Source: an uncultured Hyphomicrobium sp.
GTDB lineage: Bacteria; Pseudomonadota; Alphaproteobacteria; Rhizobiales; Hyphomicrobiaceae
DNA length: 64,000 nt
NCBI RefSeq assembly: GCF_902826555.1
Contig: NZ_CADEFI010000004.1
Span: 87,838-151,837 of the forward strand
Direction: 5' to 3'
A program made the position numbers and the translations under genes. The notes under the pieces are model-generated. The model was not told the DNA's origin. It made no database searches and was given only the letters and a program-made list of their open reading frames with translations. Each line of letters starts with the position of its first letter. The stretch's first letter is position 1. Positions 34,935 through 43,749 of the stretch are shown here, one piece after another.

Positions 34935-34951
34935 TCGGGAATATTTCCCGA
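34935..34951. repeat. Palindromic operator candidate 1
   Basis: A perfect dyad with arms TCGGGAA and TTCCCGA around a TAT centre. It lies about 190 bases upstream of the receptor start codon. Confidence 0.6.
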
Positions 34952-34958
34952 TTTACTA

Positions 34959-34971
34959 GGGAATTATTCCC
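34959..34971. repeat. Palindromic operator candidate 2
   Basis: The palindrome GGGAATTATTCCC, one A/T-centred dyad, lies two helical turns from the first copy, as expected for cooperative binding by a dimeric regulator. Confidence 0.6.
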
Positions 34972-35459
34972 AACCGCGGAAATGAGGTCGAAACCGGGAG
35001 AAATTCCTTTAGTATCAGGGCCGTTTTCCCCATCCGGACCGTCCCGGAGGGATTCCGCGAAGCGCCCGGGAATTCCTCCACCCCACCTGGGATCGCAGAC
35101 ACCGATGAACTCGAATCGCCGACACGGACAGAAGATGGAATCTAGCATCATTCGCCCGCCGCGAGACGCCTGCTCTCAGTTGATTCCCGCCCCAATTTGG
35201 GGATAGTGACCGTCGGGCACGGCACACGGGAATTGCCGGGCCGGAGTTGAGGAGATTACGGACCGGTTCGCACCCAGGCCCTAGAAAAAGATTATCCAAA
35301 CCAACACTTTATCGAGGCCGTCTTGTACACGGCGACATCTCGCGAGTGTGTGTGGCACGGAAACCGGCGTTGTGTCAGGTTATAATAGAACCAAAACAAG
35401 GCGAGCGTCCCGTCGGCGGGTCCTGATGACATCCGGCGCGTCAAGCAAAGCCAGGAAAT

Positions 35460-35921
35460 ATGAAGTCTAGGAGGCAGTACTTGATCCGCGAAATCTACGC
35501 CGCATGTAAAGTCATCGGCACCGTCGCCGTTGCTTGTCTGTCCCTCGGTATTTTGCCGGCCTTGGCAGAACCGAAGGCTCTGTCGGTGGAGCTGAACAAG
35601 CTCGAGCCCCAGGGTGCCGGATGCCGGGCTTATGTCGTCGTTCAGAATGACGACACCACGGCCTACAAAACTTTCAAGCTGGACCTGGTCCTGTTCCAGC
35701 AGGACGGCGTCATCGGCCGGCGGTTCGCCATGGATCTTGCGCCGCTGAAAGCACAGAAGCGCACTGTGAAGCTGTTCGATCTCGACAATATTGCGTGCGA
35801 CAAGATCGGCAGCTTTCTGATTAACGACGTCGTCGAGTGCGCGACGGACACTGGCCCGGTCGAGAATTGCCTCGCCGGTGTAACGGTCAAGTCGCTGACA
35901 AGCGTGCAGTTGACGAAGTAG
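35460..35921 (+). CDS. Exported protein of the exbB-exbD-tonB cluster
   Basis: The 153-aa protein has a long basic N-terminus and a hydrophobic core ending in LPALAEP (about residue 36), a Sec-type signal peptide. The mature part has an all-beta pattern and four cysteines (GAGCR, NIACD, VECAT, ENCLA) that probably form two disulfides. It lies 15 bases upstream of exbB and is likely co-transcribed. I think genes of this type commonly precede TonB-system exbB in Hyphomicrobiales, but no function is known to me. Confidence 0.7.
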   Translation: MKSRRQYLIREIYAACKVIGTVAVACLSLGILPALAEPKALSVELNKLEPQGAGCRAYVVVQNDDTTAYKTFKLDLVLFQQDGVIGRRFAMDLAPLKAQKRTVKLFDLDNIACDKIGSFLINDVVECATDTGPVENCLAGVTVKSLTSVQLTK

Positions 35922-35936
35922 CGTAAGGGGAAGTTC

Positions 35937-36647
35937 GTGGAGCAGATTACCGTCGCGGCCGGACACGATTTTTCGTTCTACGGCCTAGTCTTGCAGGCTG
36001 ACCCCGTCGTCAAGACGGTCATGCTGTTGCTGGTCCTCGCTTCGGTGGCCTGCTGGGCCATCATTCTCGAGAAAGCCGTGCGCCTCAGCAAGCTTGGCCG
36101 CGATCTGAAGCGCCTCGAGCGCACGGTGAGCGACGAAACTCCCACCGAGGCTCCGCGCGGCCTGGTACGCAATCTACTCTCCGCAGCCCACCACGAGGCC
36201 GAGGACGGCGGCCGCAACGAGCCTCGCGCCGAGCTGCGCGCCCGTCTCGAGCGCGCCATGCGCCTATCGCTGAAGGGCGAACTCCAGCGGCTCGAGGTCG
36301 GCTTGCCGTTTCTCGCCACCGTCGGATCCGCGGCACCATTCATCGGACTGTTCGGCACCGTCTGGGGCATCATGAACAGCTTCACGTCGATCGCTCAGCA
36401 GAAGGATACCTCGCTCGCTGTCGTTGCGCCGGGCATCGCCGAAGCGCTCTTCGCCACCGCGCTTGGACTTGCTGCCGCGATCCCGGCCGTTATGGCCTAC
36501 AACATGATCTCGGTTTCGCTCGGCCGCGGGGCGAACCGTGGATCGTCGACGATCGTCGAGCTCGCGAAGCGTCTCTCGCGCCCCCAGTCTGAGCCGTTCG
36601 CCCGCCCCGCCGGCACCGAGCCGCTGCGCGCAGGAAAGGCCTCCTGA
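35937..36647 (+). CDS. exbB: TonB-system energiser ExbB (TolQ/ExbB family)
   Basis: ExbB forms the proton-driven inner-membrane motor with ExbD. The 236-aa protein has three membrane helices in the expected places (about 27-47, 120-145 and 163-190) and the family block [24 protein letters not shown]. The GTG start at 35937 has AAGGGGA upstream. I prefer ExbB to TolQ because tonB, not tolA-tolB-pal, follows. Confidence 0.93.
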   Translation: MEQITVAAGHDFSFYGLVLQADPVVKTVMLLLVLASVACWAIILEKAVRLSKLGRDLKRLERTVSDETPTEAPRGLVRNLLSAAHHEAEDGGRNEPRAELRARLERAMRLSLKGELQRLEVGLPFLATVGSAAPFIGLFGTVWGIMNSFTSIAQQKDTSLAVVAPGIAEALFATALGLAAAIPAVMAYNMISVSLGRGANRGSSTIVELAKRLSRPQSEPFARPAGTEPLRAGKAS

Positions 36648-37090
36648 TGGCGATGGCGGTCGGAAATGGCGCGCCGCAGGGCGACGAGGACGATGCCGGC
36701 TATCGCCCGATGGCCGAAATCAACATCACGCCCATGGTCGACGTGATGCTCGTGCTGCTTATCATCTTCATGGTGGCGGCACCGCTGATGGTCGCCGGCG
36801 TGCCTCTCGAGCTGCCGAACACCTCCGCCGCCCGCGTCAGCCAGTCCAAAAAGGCGATGGTGGTGTCGCTTGCCGGCGACGGCGCACTCTACATCCGCGA
36901 GGAGCAGGTATCCGCCGACGGCCTCGTTCCACGCCTGCGTGAGCTAAGGGCGTCGGAAGGCGACTCCGTCGTCTACGTGCGTGCCGACAAGAAGAGCAGC
37001 TACGGCGACGTCATGGACGTCCTGGGCCGTGTCGGCGAAAGCGGATACGGACGCGTCTCGCTGCTTTCGCAACCGAAGCCGAAGCCGTAG
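36647..37090 (+). CDS. exbD: TonB-system transport protein ExbD
   Basis: The 147-aa protein has one N-terminal membrane helix preceded by the conserved [21 protein letters not shown] block, whose aspartate (in MVDV) carries protons. A small periplasmic domain follows. Its ATG shares one base with the exbB stop (TGATG), so the two motor subunits are translationally coupled. Confidence 0.94.
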   Translation: MAMAVGNGAPQGDEDDAGYRPMAEINITPMVDVMLVLLIIFMVAAPLMVAGVPLELPNTSAARVSQSKKAMVVSLAGDGALYIREEQVSADGLVPRLRELRASEGDSVVYVRADKKSSYGDVMDVLGRVGESGYGRVSLLSQPKPKP

Positions 37091-37106
37091 CGAGCCACGG
37101 AGTTCT

Positions 37107-37796
37107 GTGCGTAAGATGTCGCTTCGCACCGTCACATGGATGATCTCGTTCGCGCTGCACGGCGGCATCGCGGCATTTTTCCTGACGACGCCCGGAGGAG
37201 CCTCTCTGGAAGCGGGCGCAGGCGATGACGTCTTCGTCGTCGAGCAGGGTGTCTACCAGGAGCGCGTCGAAGCTGTTGAGGCGCCGCCCCAGGTGCTCCA
37301 GTCCGCGCCTCCCGTCGAAGAGATAAAGCCCATCGAGGAAGATGCGCAGGCCGTCATCTCATCCGAGAGCGGCCCCGAGCAGGAAAAGGTCGTCGAGGAG
37401 CTCAAGGAAGAGGTCAAGGAGCCGGTCGAGAAGCAATTCGCAGCCGTCCAGCAGACCGAACTCGCCGTCGAGGAGCAGAAAGCCAGGGAGGAGGAAGGGA
37501 AGACGGGCGGCAACACCACCGCGCTGTCGGCCTATCGCGGCCAGCTCTTTTCTCACATCTCGAAGAAGAAGATGAACCCGCGCTCTAGGCTCGCGGGCAC
37601 CGCCATTGTCCGCTTCACGGTCGGCCCCGGAGGCGAGCTGTTGTCGCGCGAGATCACGTCGAGCTCCGGATCCAAGCTGCTCGACGACGCCGCAGTCGCC
37701 TCGATCGACCGCGCCGCTCCGTTCCCGGCCATGCCGAAAGATGCCGGCGACGAGCCCATGGTCGTGTCCGTCCCGTTCAAGTTCTCGGTGCGCTAA
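37107..37796 (+). CDS. tonB: TonB energy-transducing protein
   Basis: TonB spans the periplasm and passes motor energy to outer-membrane receptors. The 229-aa protein has an N-terminal anchor (VTWMISFALHGGIAAFFL), a Glu/Val/Pro-rich central region and a C-terminal TonB domain with YRGQLFSHISKKKMNPR, GTAIVRFTV and DAAVASIDRAAPFPAMP. GTG 37107 has GGAG four bases upstream and is preferred; ATG 37116 is the alternative. It lies 16 bases after exbD. A second, unrelated TonB is encoded at 62659. Confidence 0.9.
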   Translation: MRKMSLRTVTWMISFALHGGIAAFFLTTPGGASLEAGAGDDVFVVEQGVYQERVEAVEAPPQVLQSAPPVEEIKPIEEDAQAVISSESGPEQEKVVEELKEEVKEPVEKQFAAVQQTELAVEEQKAREEEGKTGGNTTALSAYRGQLFSHISKKKMNPRSRLAGTAIVRFTVGPGGELLSREITSSSGSKLLDDAAVASIDRAAPFPAMPKDAGDEPMVVSVPFKFSVR

Positions 37797-38036
37797 ACGC
37801 GCCTCGGCTCGAACAACCACCCCAAAATCGAGACGTTTTCAAACAGCGCGCCGTGTCCCGCTGCCATCGGCTTGCGCCATAGCCGGCACCTATAGATTTG
37901 ACAGGCCATCGATATTTCTCAAGCCCCGCTGCTGGCGCGTAAGTCCTTGCCTACGGCCGGCGCCCCGCCAGCGAAACGCAGGCGATCCCCCAACGACGGC
38001 CGCCAACCGAAGCAGAGCAAATCTACGGAGACCATC

Positions 38037-38189
38037 ATGAGAACGCTTCTTGCGACCGCAGTCATGGCGGCAAGCCTTGCCGCAGGCGCACTTGCCGCTC
38101 AGGCAGAGCCCACGTGGCACTATCCCTACAAGGCAAACCCCTACGCAACGCAGCAGAGCACATCCTCGACCGCAACTGCTCAACGTTGA
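38037..38189 (+). CDS. 50-residue secreted peptide
   Basis: The 50-aa product has a clear signal peptide (MRTLLATAVM to AAQAEP, cleavage about residue 23) and a mature peptide of about 27 residues starting EPTWHYPYKANPY, rich in Tyr, Pro and Ser/Thr. CGGAG lies six bases before ATG 38037, and a strong hairpin follows the stop, both supporting a real gene. Longer upstream starts add non-conserved sequence. I do not know the function; it is not obviously part of the tonB operon, which ends 240 bases upstream. Confidence 0.7.
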   Translation: MRTLLATAVMAASLAAGALAAQAEPTWHYPYKANPYATQQSTSSTATAQR

Positions 38190-38198
38190 TCGGAAGCA

Positions 38199-38227
38199 GG
38201 GTACGGAGCGATCATCGCTCCGTACCC
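38199..38227. terminator. Strong terminator hairpin after the small peptide gene
   Basis: A perfect 13-bp stem (arms GGGTACGGAGCGA and TCGCTCCGTACCC) with a 3-base loop is followed by TCTTTG. It separates the peptide gene from the convergent mechanosensitive channel gene and may act in both directions. Confidence 0.8.
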
Positions 38228-38251
38228 TCTTTGCGGTACGAGTAACGCCCT

Positions 38252-41200
38252 TCAAGACATCGCTATTTCCTTTTCGCGCAGCGCCCGCTCGATCGCCACG
38301 TGAAGATCGTTGATCACCGTTGCGCGATGGGCGAGCTGCAGCACGAAGGCGCGCACCTCGAACTCGAGAGCAGACGCGCCGAACCCGATGAAAAACACGC
38401 TCGGCGGTGGCGTATCGAGCACGTGCGGCGTCGATTTGACGGCTTCGAGAATGAGCATCTGCGCCCGCAGGGTATCGGTTCCGTAGCGCACGGAAACCTT
38501 GAGCGTCACGCGCGTGATGCTGTCGGTCAGCGTCCAATTGATGACCTTGTCGGTGATCAGCGACTTGTTGGGGATAATGATCTCTCTGTTCTCGCCATCC
38601 GTCATGCTGGTCGCGCGGATATGGATGCGCGACACGGTGCCGGTCAGATTGCCGATCGTCACCGTATCGCCGACACGCACCGGCCGCTCGAAGAGGATGA
38701 TCAGGCCCGAAATGAAGTTGGCAACGATCTCCTGCAGTCCAAAGCCGACACCGACACCCAGCGCCGCCACGATCCACTGCACTTGGCTCCAATCGAAGCC
38801 AATGCTGCGGAAGGAAAAGATGATGCCGACGATGGCGATGAGATAGCGGCTGACGGCGCCCACCGCATAGCGAGTGCCGGCCTCGATGCGCAGCCGGTGC
38901 AGTGCCGTGATCTCGAGCAGCCCCGGCAGATTTACGGCAGCGATCCAGGTAATGACGCCGATCGCCAGCGCGACCAGAACGTTCGACACAGTGATCGGCA
39001 AGCTGCGCGTCGCACCGTCGACAGTGACCGTCTGCTGCCAGAGAGGCACGTCGAGCAACGCCAGTGAAGGCAGCGCCTCGCGCCAGAAGAAATAGAGCGC
39101 AGCAGAGAGCAGCAGAAACGCTCCCAGGCGGACGAGCTTGCGCGTCTGTTCGCTGATCGAGGCGATATCGACCTCGGGCTCGGCCAGTACCACCGGGGGC
39201 GGATCGCCGCCTGCCTCGGTCACCTGCTGTGCCGCGGCAGCTTGCGCGCGTGCCTTTTCACGCCGCTCGTAGGCGCGCCGGATCTCGAGCCGCCGCCGCG
39301 CCACCAGCACCTCCCGCATCACGACGTTGTAGCCGAGGAACGCGGCAACAACGATGGCGATGGAGAGCACGAGACCGTTCTGGAACTGCGTCGCGCCGTC
39401 GTAATAGCCCCAAAGCGCGAGCCCGGCGATCGCGAGCGGAGAGAGAGAGAGCACGGGATACCAGATATGGCGGGTGATCCAGGCCAGGCTGCCCTGGGAC
39501 AGGCGCTCGGCGAAGATGCCGTGCCTGGGATGAAGGATCCGCAAGAGAAACACCGAGACCGCGAGGCCGCCGGCGAGAAACGCGAAACGGCCGAGGCCGT
39601 CGCGCAAATTCTGGGCGCTGCTGGCATCGATCATTCCGAGAATGAGTGCAACAGGAATGATCGCGAACTTCAGCCACTGGATGTTGCGATAGAGCACATC
39701 CCTCGCCCGCTCGCTCCATCTGAAATGCACGGCGAAGAGACCGTGTTCGATGCAGATGAACTGCACGAAGCGCAGGAAAGCGACAATCGAGGCGACAGAC
39801 AGCAATCCGGCACCGACGCCGACCACGAAATCGTTTTCCTGGGGTAAGGAGGTCAAGAGCCACCCCGCGTACCCGAAGACAAGCGGCGTCTTGATCGCGA
39901 GAAGCGCTGAGATGACGAGCGCTTCCGGAGTGCGCCAATAGTTGTCTGTCGAATAGCGCCCCACGGCTTCCGAGATGGCACCCAGCCGGGCCCGCAGGCG
40001 CCGCGTGAAAAGACAGAGCCCGCCGAACACGAGCAGCACGAGCCCGGTCAACACAGGCTGCCCCACGGCGCGATCAACGAGCGCCTTTCCGGTCGCCATC
40101 CAGGCTTCGCCGTTGAACAGCCATCCGAAGCTCGCGCGTACCTGGTTGAACCAGCCGAACCCGATCGGATCGGCGCTCGGCAGCCACAACAGGCGGCTGT
40201 TCAAGAGCGTCCTCAGCTGAGTGGTTTGATTGAGAAGGTCGCGGTCGGTGACATTGAGCTCGGCAAGCTGGCTGATACGCGTGACCAGCGCATCGTGGAG
40301 TTGCACATAGAGGTCGCGCCGGGCCGCCACCAATTGCTCCAGGGCGGCGCGCACGCTTGCCGGAGGCGGGGCCTCCCCTTGCTTCAACGACGCCAGGAGC
40401 ACGCGATCCGCCATGCCGCCGGTGTCGGAGAGCGCACGCCTGGCTTCCTCCGCATGCAAGCGCTTCAACCGGGCATCGACGATCGTCTGATCGCGGTCCC
40501 AGATCCGCCGCTGCAGCGTTGCCACGACGGGAAGCTGGGCGCGCATCGCCCGCAACAGCTCGCTGAACTCGCCGCCGATGCTGCCGATTTCCAACACCTG
40601 CTGCGCCGCCACCTTGCTATCGCGCACACGCGCGAGATCAGCCTGGATCTCTGCAAGCTTGGATTTGTTTTCGTCGATGCGGCGGGTTGCGGTGTCGCGC
40701 CGTTGCCGGATCGCGTCCGTGTCCTTGACATAGGCTTCGAGCACCGGATGCTGGGCGGAGAGCCGACGAGCCTCGCGGTCCACCTCATCCTGCTTCTTGC
40801 TGGCTTCCGCTTCCTTGAGGCCGTTGAGATGCGCCTCGATGATCGGAATGCGCTTGCCGAGCTTGTCGAGCTTGGCGGCGGCGAGATCCCGCCGCGCGGT
40901 AGCGGACGCTTGACGCGCCGGCAGACTGATCAATTCCTGTTCAAGAAGATTGAGCTTGGCGGATCGCGCACGCCTCTCCGCGCTTTGCAAAGTACGGCGC
41001 GCCTCAACGATCACAGGATCCTGATCGGCGGAGGGTGCCGCCTCAGGGTTGTCGAGCGCATCGAGAGCCTGCTTTTCCGCCGATTGCTCCTCGCGCGCAG
41101 CCGTCGAGCGGGTGCTCATATCGCGCAAGCGCGTCTCGAACTGACCCAACTCCGTCTTGAGCGACGCCGCTTCGCCGTTGGCCGCATCCAGGGCCTGCTG

Positions 41201-41743
41201 CGCCTCGCTGAGCGGGAGCTTGCTGATCCGCTTCGCGAACTCGTCTTCGCCGGGCTCCTTCTGCAACGCATCCAACTGTTGCTTGGCTTCCGCGACACGC
41301 TCGGGCGAACGCTGCGCGGATTCCTGAAACCGCGTAGCCGCAGCCGCGTTGGCCACCGCCGCCTCCGACTGACCGAGAGCGGTGCGAAGAAGCGTGAGAG
41401 CTTCCTCGCGGATCGCCGGCGCGACGTCGGTCCGCGCCTCGAGTTCCTGGATGCGCGCCTTCGCGCGCTCGATGGAGCGCTCCGGGCCTGAGGTCGCTTC
41501 GGCAGCCTCTTGTCCCTCCGGCGTACCGGCCGCCTTGTCCGCAGCGCCGTCCTTGGGCTGCTGTGGCGCTGCTGTAGGAGCAGCAGGAGGGGCAGGAGTA
41601 GGGGCAGCCTTCGCGGCCGGCGCAGCTCCCTTTGGCGCAGGCGGTGCCTGGGCAGGGGCCTGCGCATACGACGCGGCGGAGAAGACGAAAAGCGCGAGCG
41701 CAAACACGCCGCGACCGAGGCTCGAACGGGAGAATGTCATCAT
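38252..41743 (-). CDS. Large MscS-family mechanosensitive channel protein
   Basis: The 1163-aa protein has a signal peptide (cleavage near SYAQAP), an Ala/Pro-rich segment, about 450 residues of periplasmic coiled coil (DUF3772-like), many membrane helices from about 550 onward and a C-terminal MscS domain with the pore-lining ALGVGVGFGLQEIVANF and GLIILFERPVRVGD, followed by NREIIIPNKSLI. It should release solutes under hypo-osmotic shock, like the larger MscK/YbiO relatives. ATG ATG at 41740-41743 is the chosen start; no good ribosome site is visible. Confidence 0.92.
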   Translation of the reverse strand: MMTFSRSSLGRGVFALALFVFSAASYAQAPAQAPPAPKGAAPAAKAAPTPAPPAAPTAAPQQPKDGAADKAAGTPEGQEAAEATSGPERSIERAKARIQELEARTDVAPAIREEALTLLRTALGQSEAAVANAAAATRFQESAQRSPERVAEAKQQLDALQKEPGEDEFAKRISKLPLSEAQQALDAANGEAASLKTELGQFETRLRDMSTRSTAAREEQSAEKQALDALDNPEAAPSADQDPVIVEARRTLQSAERRARSAKLNLLEQELISLPARQASATARRDLAAAKLDKLGKRIPIIEAHLNGLKEAEASKKQDEVDREARRLSAQHPVLEAYVKDTDAIRQRRDTATRRIDENKSKLAEIQADLARVRDSKVAAQQVLEIGSIGGEFSELLRAMRAQLPVVATLQRRIWDRDQTIVDARLKRLHAEEARRALSDTGGMADRVLLASLKQGEAPPPASVRAALEQLVAARRDLYVQLHDALVTRISQLAELNVTDRDLLNQTTQLRTLLNSRLLWLPSADPIGFGWFNQVRASFGWLFNGEAWMATGKALVDRAVGQPVLTGLVLLVFGGLCLFTRRLRARLGAISEAVGRYSTDNYWRTPEALVISALLAIKTPLVFGYAGWLLTSLPQENDFVVGVGAGLLSVASIVAFLRFVQFICIEHGLFAVHFRWSERARDVLYRNIQWLKFAIIPVALILGMIDASSAQNLRDGLGRFAFLAGGLAVSVFLLRILHPRHGIFAERLSQGSLAWITRHIWYPVLSLSPLAIAGLALWGYYDGATQFQNGLVLSIAIVVAAFLGYNVVMREVLVARRRLEIRRAYERREKARAQAAAAQQVTEAGGDPPPVVLAEPEVDIASISEQTRKLVRLGAFLLLSAALYFFWREALPSLALLDVPLWQQTVTVDGATRSLPITVSNVLVALAIGVITWIAAVNLPGLLEITALHRLRIEAGTRYAVGAVSRYLIAIVGIIFSFRSIGFDWSQVQWIVAALGVGVGFGLQEIVANFISGLIILFERPVRVGDTVTIGNLTGTVSRIHIRATSMTDGENREIIIPNKSLITDKVINWTLTDSITRVTLKVSVRYGTDTLRAQMLILEAVKSTPHVLDTPPPSVFFIGFGASALEFEVRAFVLQLAHRATVINDLHVAIERALREKEIAMS

Positions 41744-41996
41744 GGCGCCGGAGTAGCTGTATCGGTTGCGAATATCAACCCGCGGCACGCCGGACCCACA
41801 ACGCCCTTGGCGCACGCTCGGAACGTAGAATTTGCCTCTTTCAGGCTTTTGTGCGGCATGGGGTGCGGAAATTGGAACACGTCGCGCTTTCTCGTTCGCC
41901 GGTCGACGCTACGAACACCGTTTCCCGCTACCAGATCGTGTTTGCGAGCGCCGGAATGTCATGCCGAAATCTCGTCCATCGGCACGCGCAGCGGCA

Positions 41997-42779
41997 CTAG
42001 GGCAGCAGTTCGCCCGCCAGCAATCGGATGACCTGAGAAACCGAGCGCTGGCTCGCACGGACAAGCGCCAGTAGGTCCTTCCCCTGCGCGATCCATTTCC
42101 TGTCGAAAAGATTATGCGAAAGCCGAAGCTGCCAGATGGAAGGATGTGTGCCGATACCGTAGCCGAACACATCGAACAGCTCGCGTTCCTCGGCGATGAG
42201 CCACGCAGCCAGCGCTTCGAGCACATCGGTGTCAACGTCGAGCTTCGATTTCAGGGCGAGGAGAAGCAAGGCGACGCCCATATAGTTGCGCTCGCCCCAC
42301 GTGCGGTCGACGCGCGGCAACAGCCATGCGAGCGCCGCCATGGCCTCCCGCGAAAGGTTCTCGTCAAGTTGCCCCAAACTCTCGACGAGCTGAATGCAGG
42401 TGGCACTCTTGCCGTCAGCGCTCGGACCCGTCTGCGGATCGCCGTAGGCCTTGAGGAGAACGGCGCAGCAGAAGGCGCGCACCCAATGCCCTTCGAGTCC
42501 GGGAAGCTCCTCTTCCCGGCGCGTTCGATCGGCGGCATCCGGCTCCGACCACCTTCTGAGCTCGAGCACCTCCATGGGCACCCACAGCAAGGGATCGTCG
42601 ATCGGACCCCCATCTCGAATGGACCGGATGGCGGCGAGATGCGCCTCCGCGTCATGGCCGTAGTCCGCAGCTGCGACGTTTTCGAGCAAACGATCGCTGA
42701 TCCGCCGCGAGATGCGCCGCAAGAGCCCATACGGGTTGGGGTTGAAGGCATCCAGCACGACGACGTCGAGTTCCGCCAT
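41997..42779 (-). CDS. Hypothetical helical cytoplasmic protein
   Basis: The 260-aa product has no signal peptide or membrane helix and is mainly helical, with repeated AxxWLxxE-type segments (MAALAWLLPRVDRTW; LEALAAWLIAEERELFDVFG). I do not recognise the family. ATG 42779 has GGGGAG seven bases upstream; the open frame beyond it is antisense to the FAH gene. The gene lies 65 bases downstream of the FAH-family gene on the same strand and may be co-transcribed with it. Confidence 0.65.
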   Translation of the reverse strand: MAELDVVVLDAFNPNPYGLLRRISRRISDRLLENVAAADYGHDAEAHLAAIRSIRDGGPIDDPLLWVPMEVLELRRWSEPDAADRTRREEELPGLEGHWVRAFCCAVLLKAYGDPQTGPSADGKSATCIQLVESLGQLDENLSREAMAALAWLLPRVDRTWGERNYMGVALLLLALKSKLDVDTDVLEALAAWLIAEERELFDVFGYGIGTHPSIWQLRLSHNLFDRKWIAQGKDLLALVRASQRSVSQVIRLLAGELLP

Positions 42780-42844
42780 GGCAGGCTCCCCGCAAGATCT
42801 TGAAGCCCTATCCGGCGAGCACAGTGGAAGTTCGGCGGACCCGC

Positions 42845-43693
42845 TTATCCGGGGAACGGCACCACGGTCTGCCGCTGCAAGCCGAGGCCGGCGATCTCGA
42901 GCTCCATCACGTCGCCGGCCTTGAGATACTGCGGCGGCTTCATCACCGATCCCACTCCCGGCGGCGTACCCGTCGTCACCACGTCGCCGGGCTCCAGCAC
43001 GCAGAACTGCGTGATGTAGGCCACCAGGTACGGGATCGAGAAGATCATGGTCGCCGTCGTGCCCTGTTGCTTCACCTCGCCGTTGACCTTGAGCGACATG
43101 GCGAGATTGGACGGATCCGGAACCTCGTCTGTGGTGACGAGCCACGGCCCCAGGGGTCCGAAGGTCTCAGCAGCCTTGCCCTTGAACCACTGCCCGTTGC
43201 GCTTCATCTGAAAGCGCCGCTCCGACACGTCGTTGCAGATCGCATAGCCCGCCACGTAATCCAGAGCGTCCTTCTCCTCCACGTAGCGCGCCCGCTTGCC
43301 GACCACGAAGGCAAGCTCGAGCTCCCAATCCATGCGATCGGAGTTCTTGGGATAGATGACGTCGTCGAACGGCCCCGACACCGTGTTTCCGAGCTTGTTG
43401 AACAAAATTGGCTCGGACGGAATCTCGAGGCCAGCCTCCTTGGCATGATCCGCATAGTTGAGACCGACGGCAATGAAGCTCCACGGCCGCGCGACGGGCT
43501 GCCCGAGCCGTACCCCCTCGGGAGCAAACGGGAGGGAGGTCGGATCGATGGCCTTCAGCTTGGCGAGGCTCTCCGGTGCCAGCGTCTCGCCCGTGATGTC
43601 CGCCACATGCTGCGAGAGGTCGCGGACTTTGCCGTCCTTGTCGACGAGGCCGGGCTTCTCCGAGCCCTTGGATCCGAACCGAACGAGCTTCAT
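42845..43693 (-). CDS. Fumarylacetoacetate hydrolase family protein
   Basis: The 282-aa protein belongs to the FAH superfamily of metal-dependent hydrolases and decarboxylases: GLNYADHAKEAG, the metal site with DWELELAFVVGKRAR and YAICNDVSERRFQ, and the C-terminal PGDVVTTGTPPGVG are all present. Members act on 2-oxo acids such as 2-hydroxyhepta-2,4-dienedioate or ureidoglycolate; the substrate is not clear here. GAGGGAAG precedes ATG 43693. It is divergent from a haloacetate dehalogenase-like gene. Confidence 0.9.
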   Translation of the reverse strand: MKLVRFGSKGSEKPGLVDKDGKVRDLSQHVADITGETLAPESLAKLKAIDPTSLPFAPEGVRLGQPVARPWSFIAVGLNYADHAKEAGLEIPSEPILFNKLGNTVSGPFDDVIYPKNSDRMDWELELAFVVGKRARYVEEKDALDYVAGYAICNDVSERRFQMKRNGQWFKGKAAETFGPLGPWLVTTDEVPDPSNLAMSLKVNGEVKQQGTTATMIFSIPYLVAYITQFCVLEPGDVVTTGTPPGVGSVMKPPQYLKAGDVMELEIAGLGLQRQTVVPFPG

Positions 43694-43749
43694 ATGGCTT
43701 CCCTCGATGTCACGCTTTGCTATCTAATGTCGGGGAGAGAGGTTCCCCG

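Larger units (their letters stand above)
34749..35459. promoter_or_regulatory. Long divergent regulatory region with GGGAA/TTCCC palindromes
   Basis: This 711-base gap separates the receptor from the exbB-exbD-tonB operon. It holds no convincing gene. Two strong palindromes with GGGAA/TTCCC ends lie at 34935-34951 and 34959-34971, about 22 bases centre to centre; a weaker copy is at 34996-35007 and a CCCCAA-T-TTGGGG palindrome at 35190-35202. The area is more AT-rich than neighbouring coding DNA. Confidence 0.6.

Noticed and set aside
35937-37796. Tol-Pal cluster
   Set aside because: TolQ/ExbB and TolR/ExbD are ambiguous, but tolA, tolB and pal are missing and a TonB with a receptor lies adjacent.
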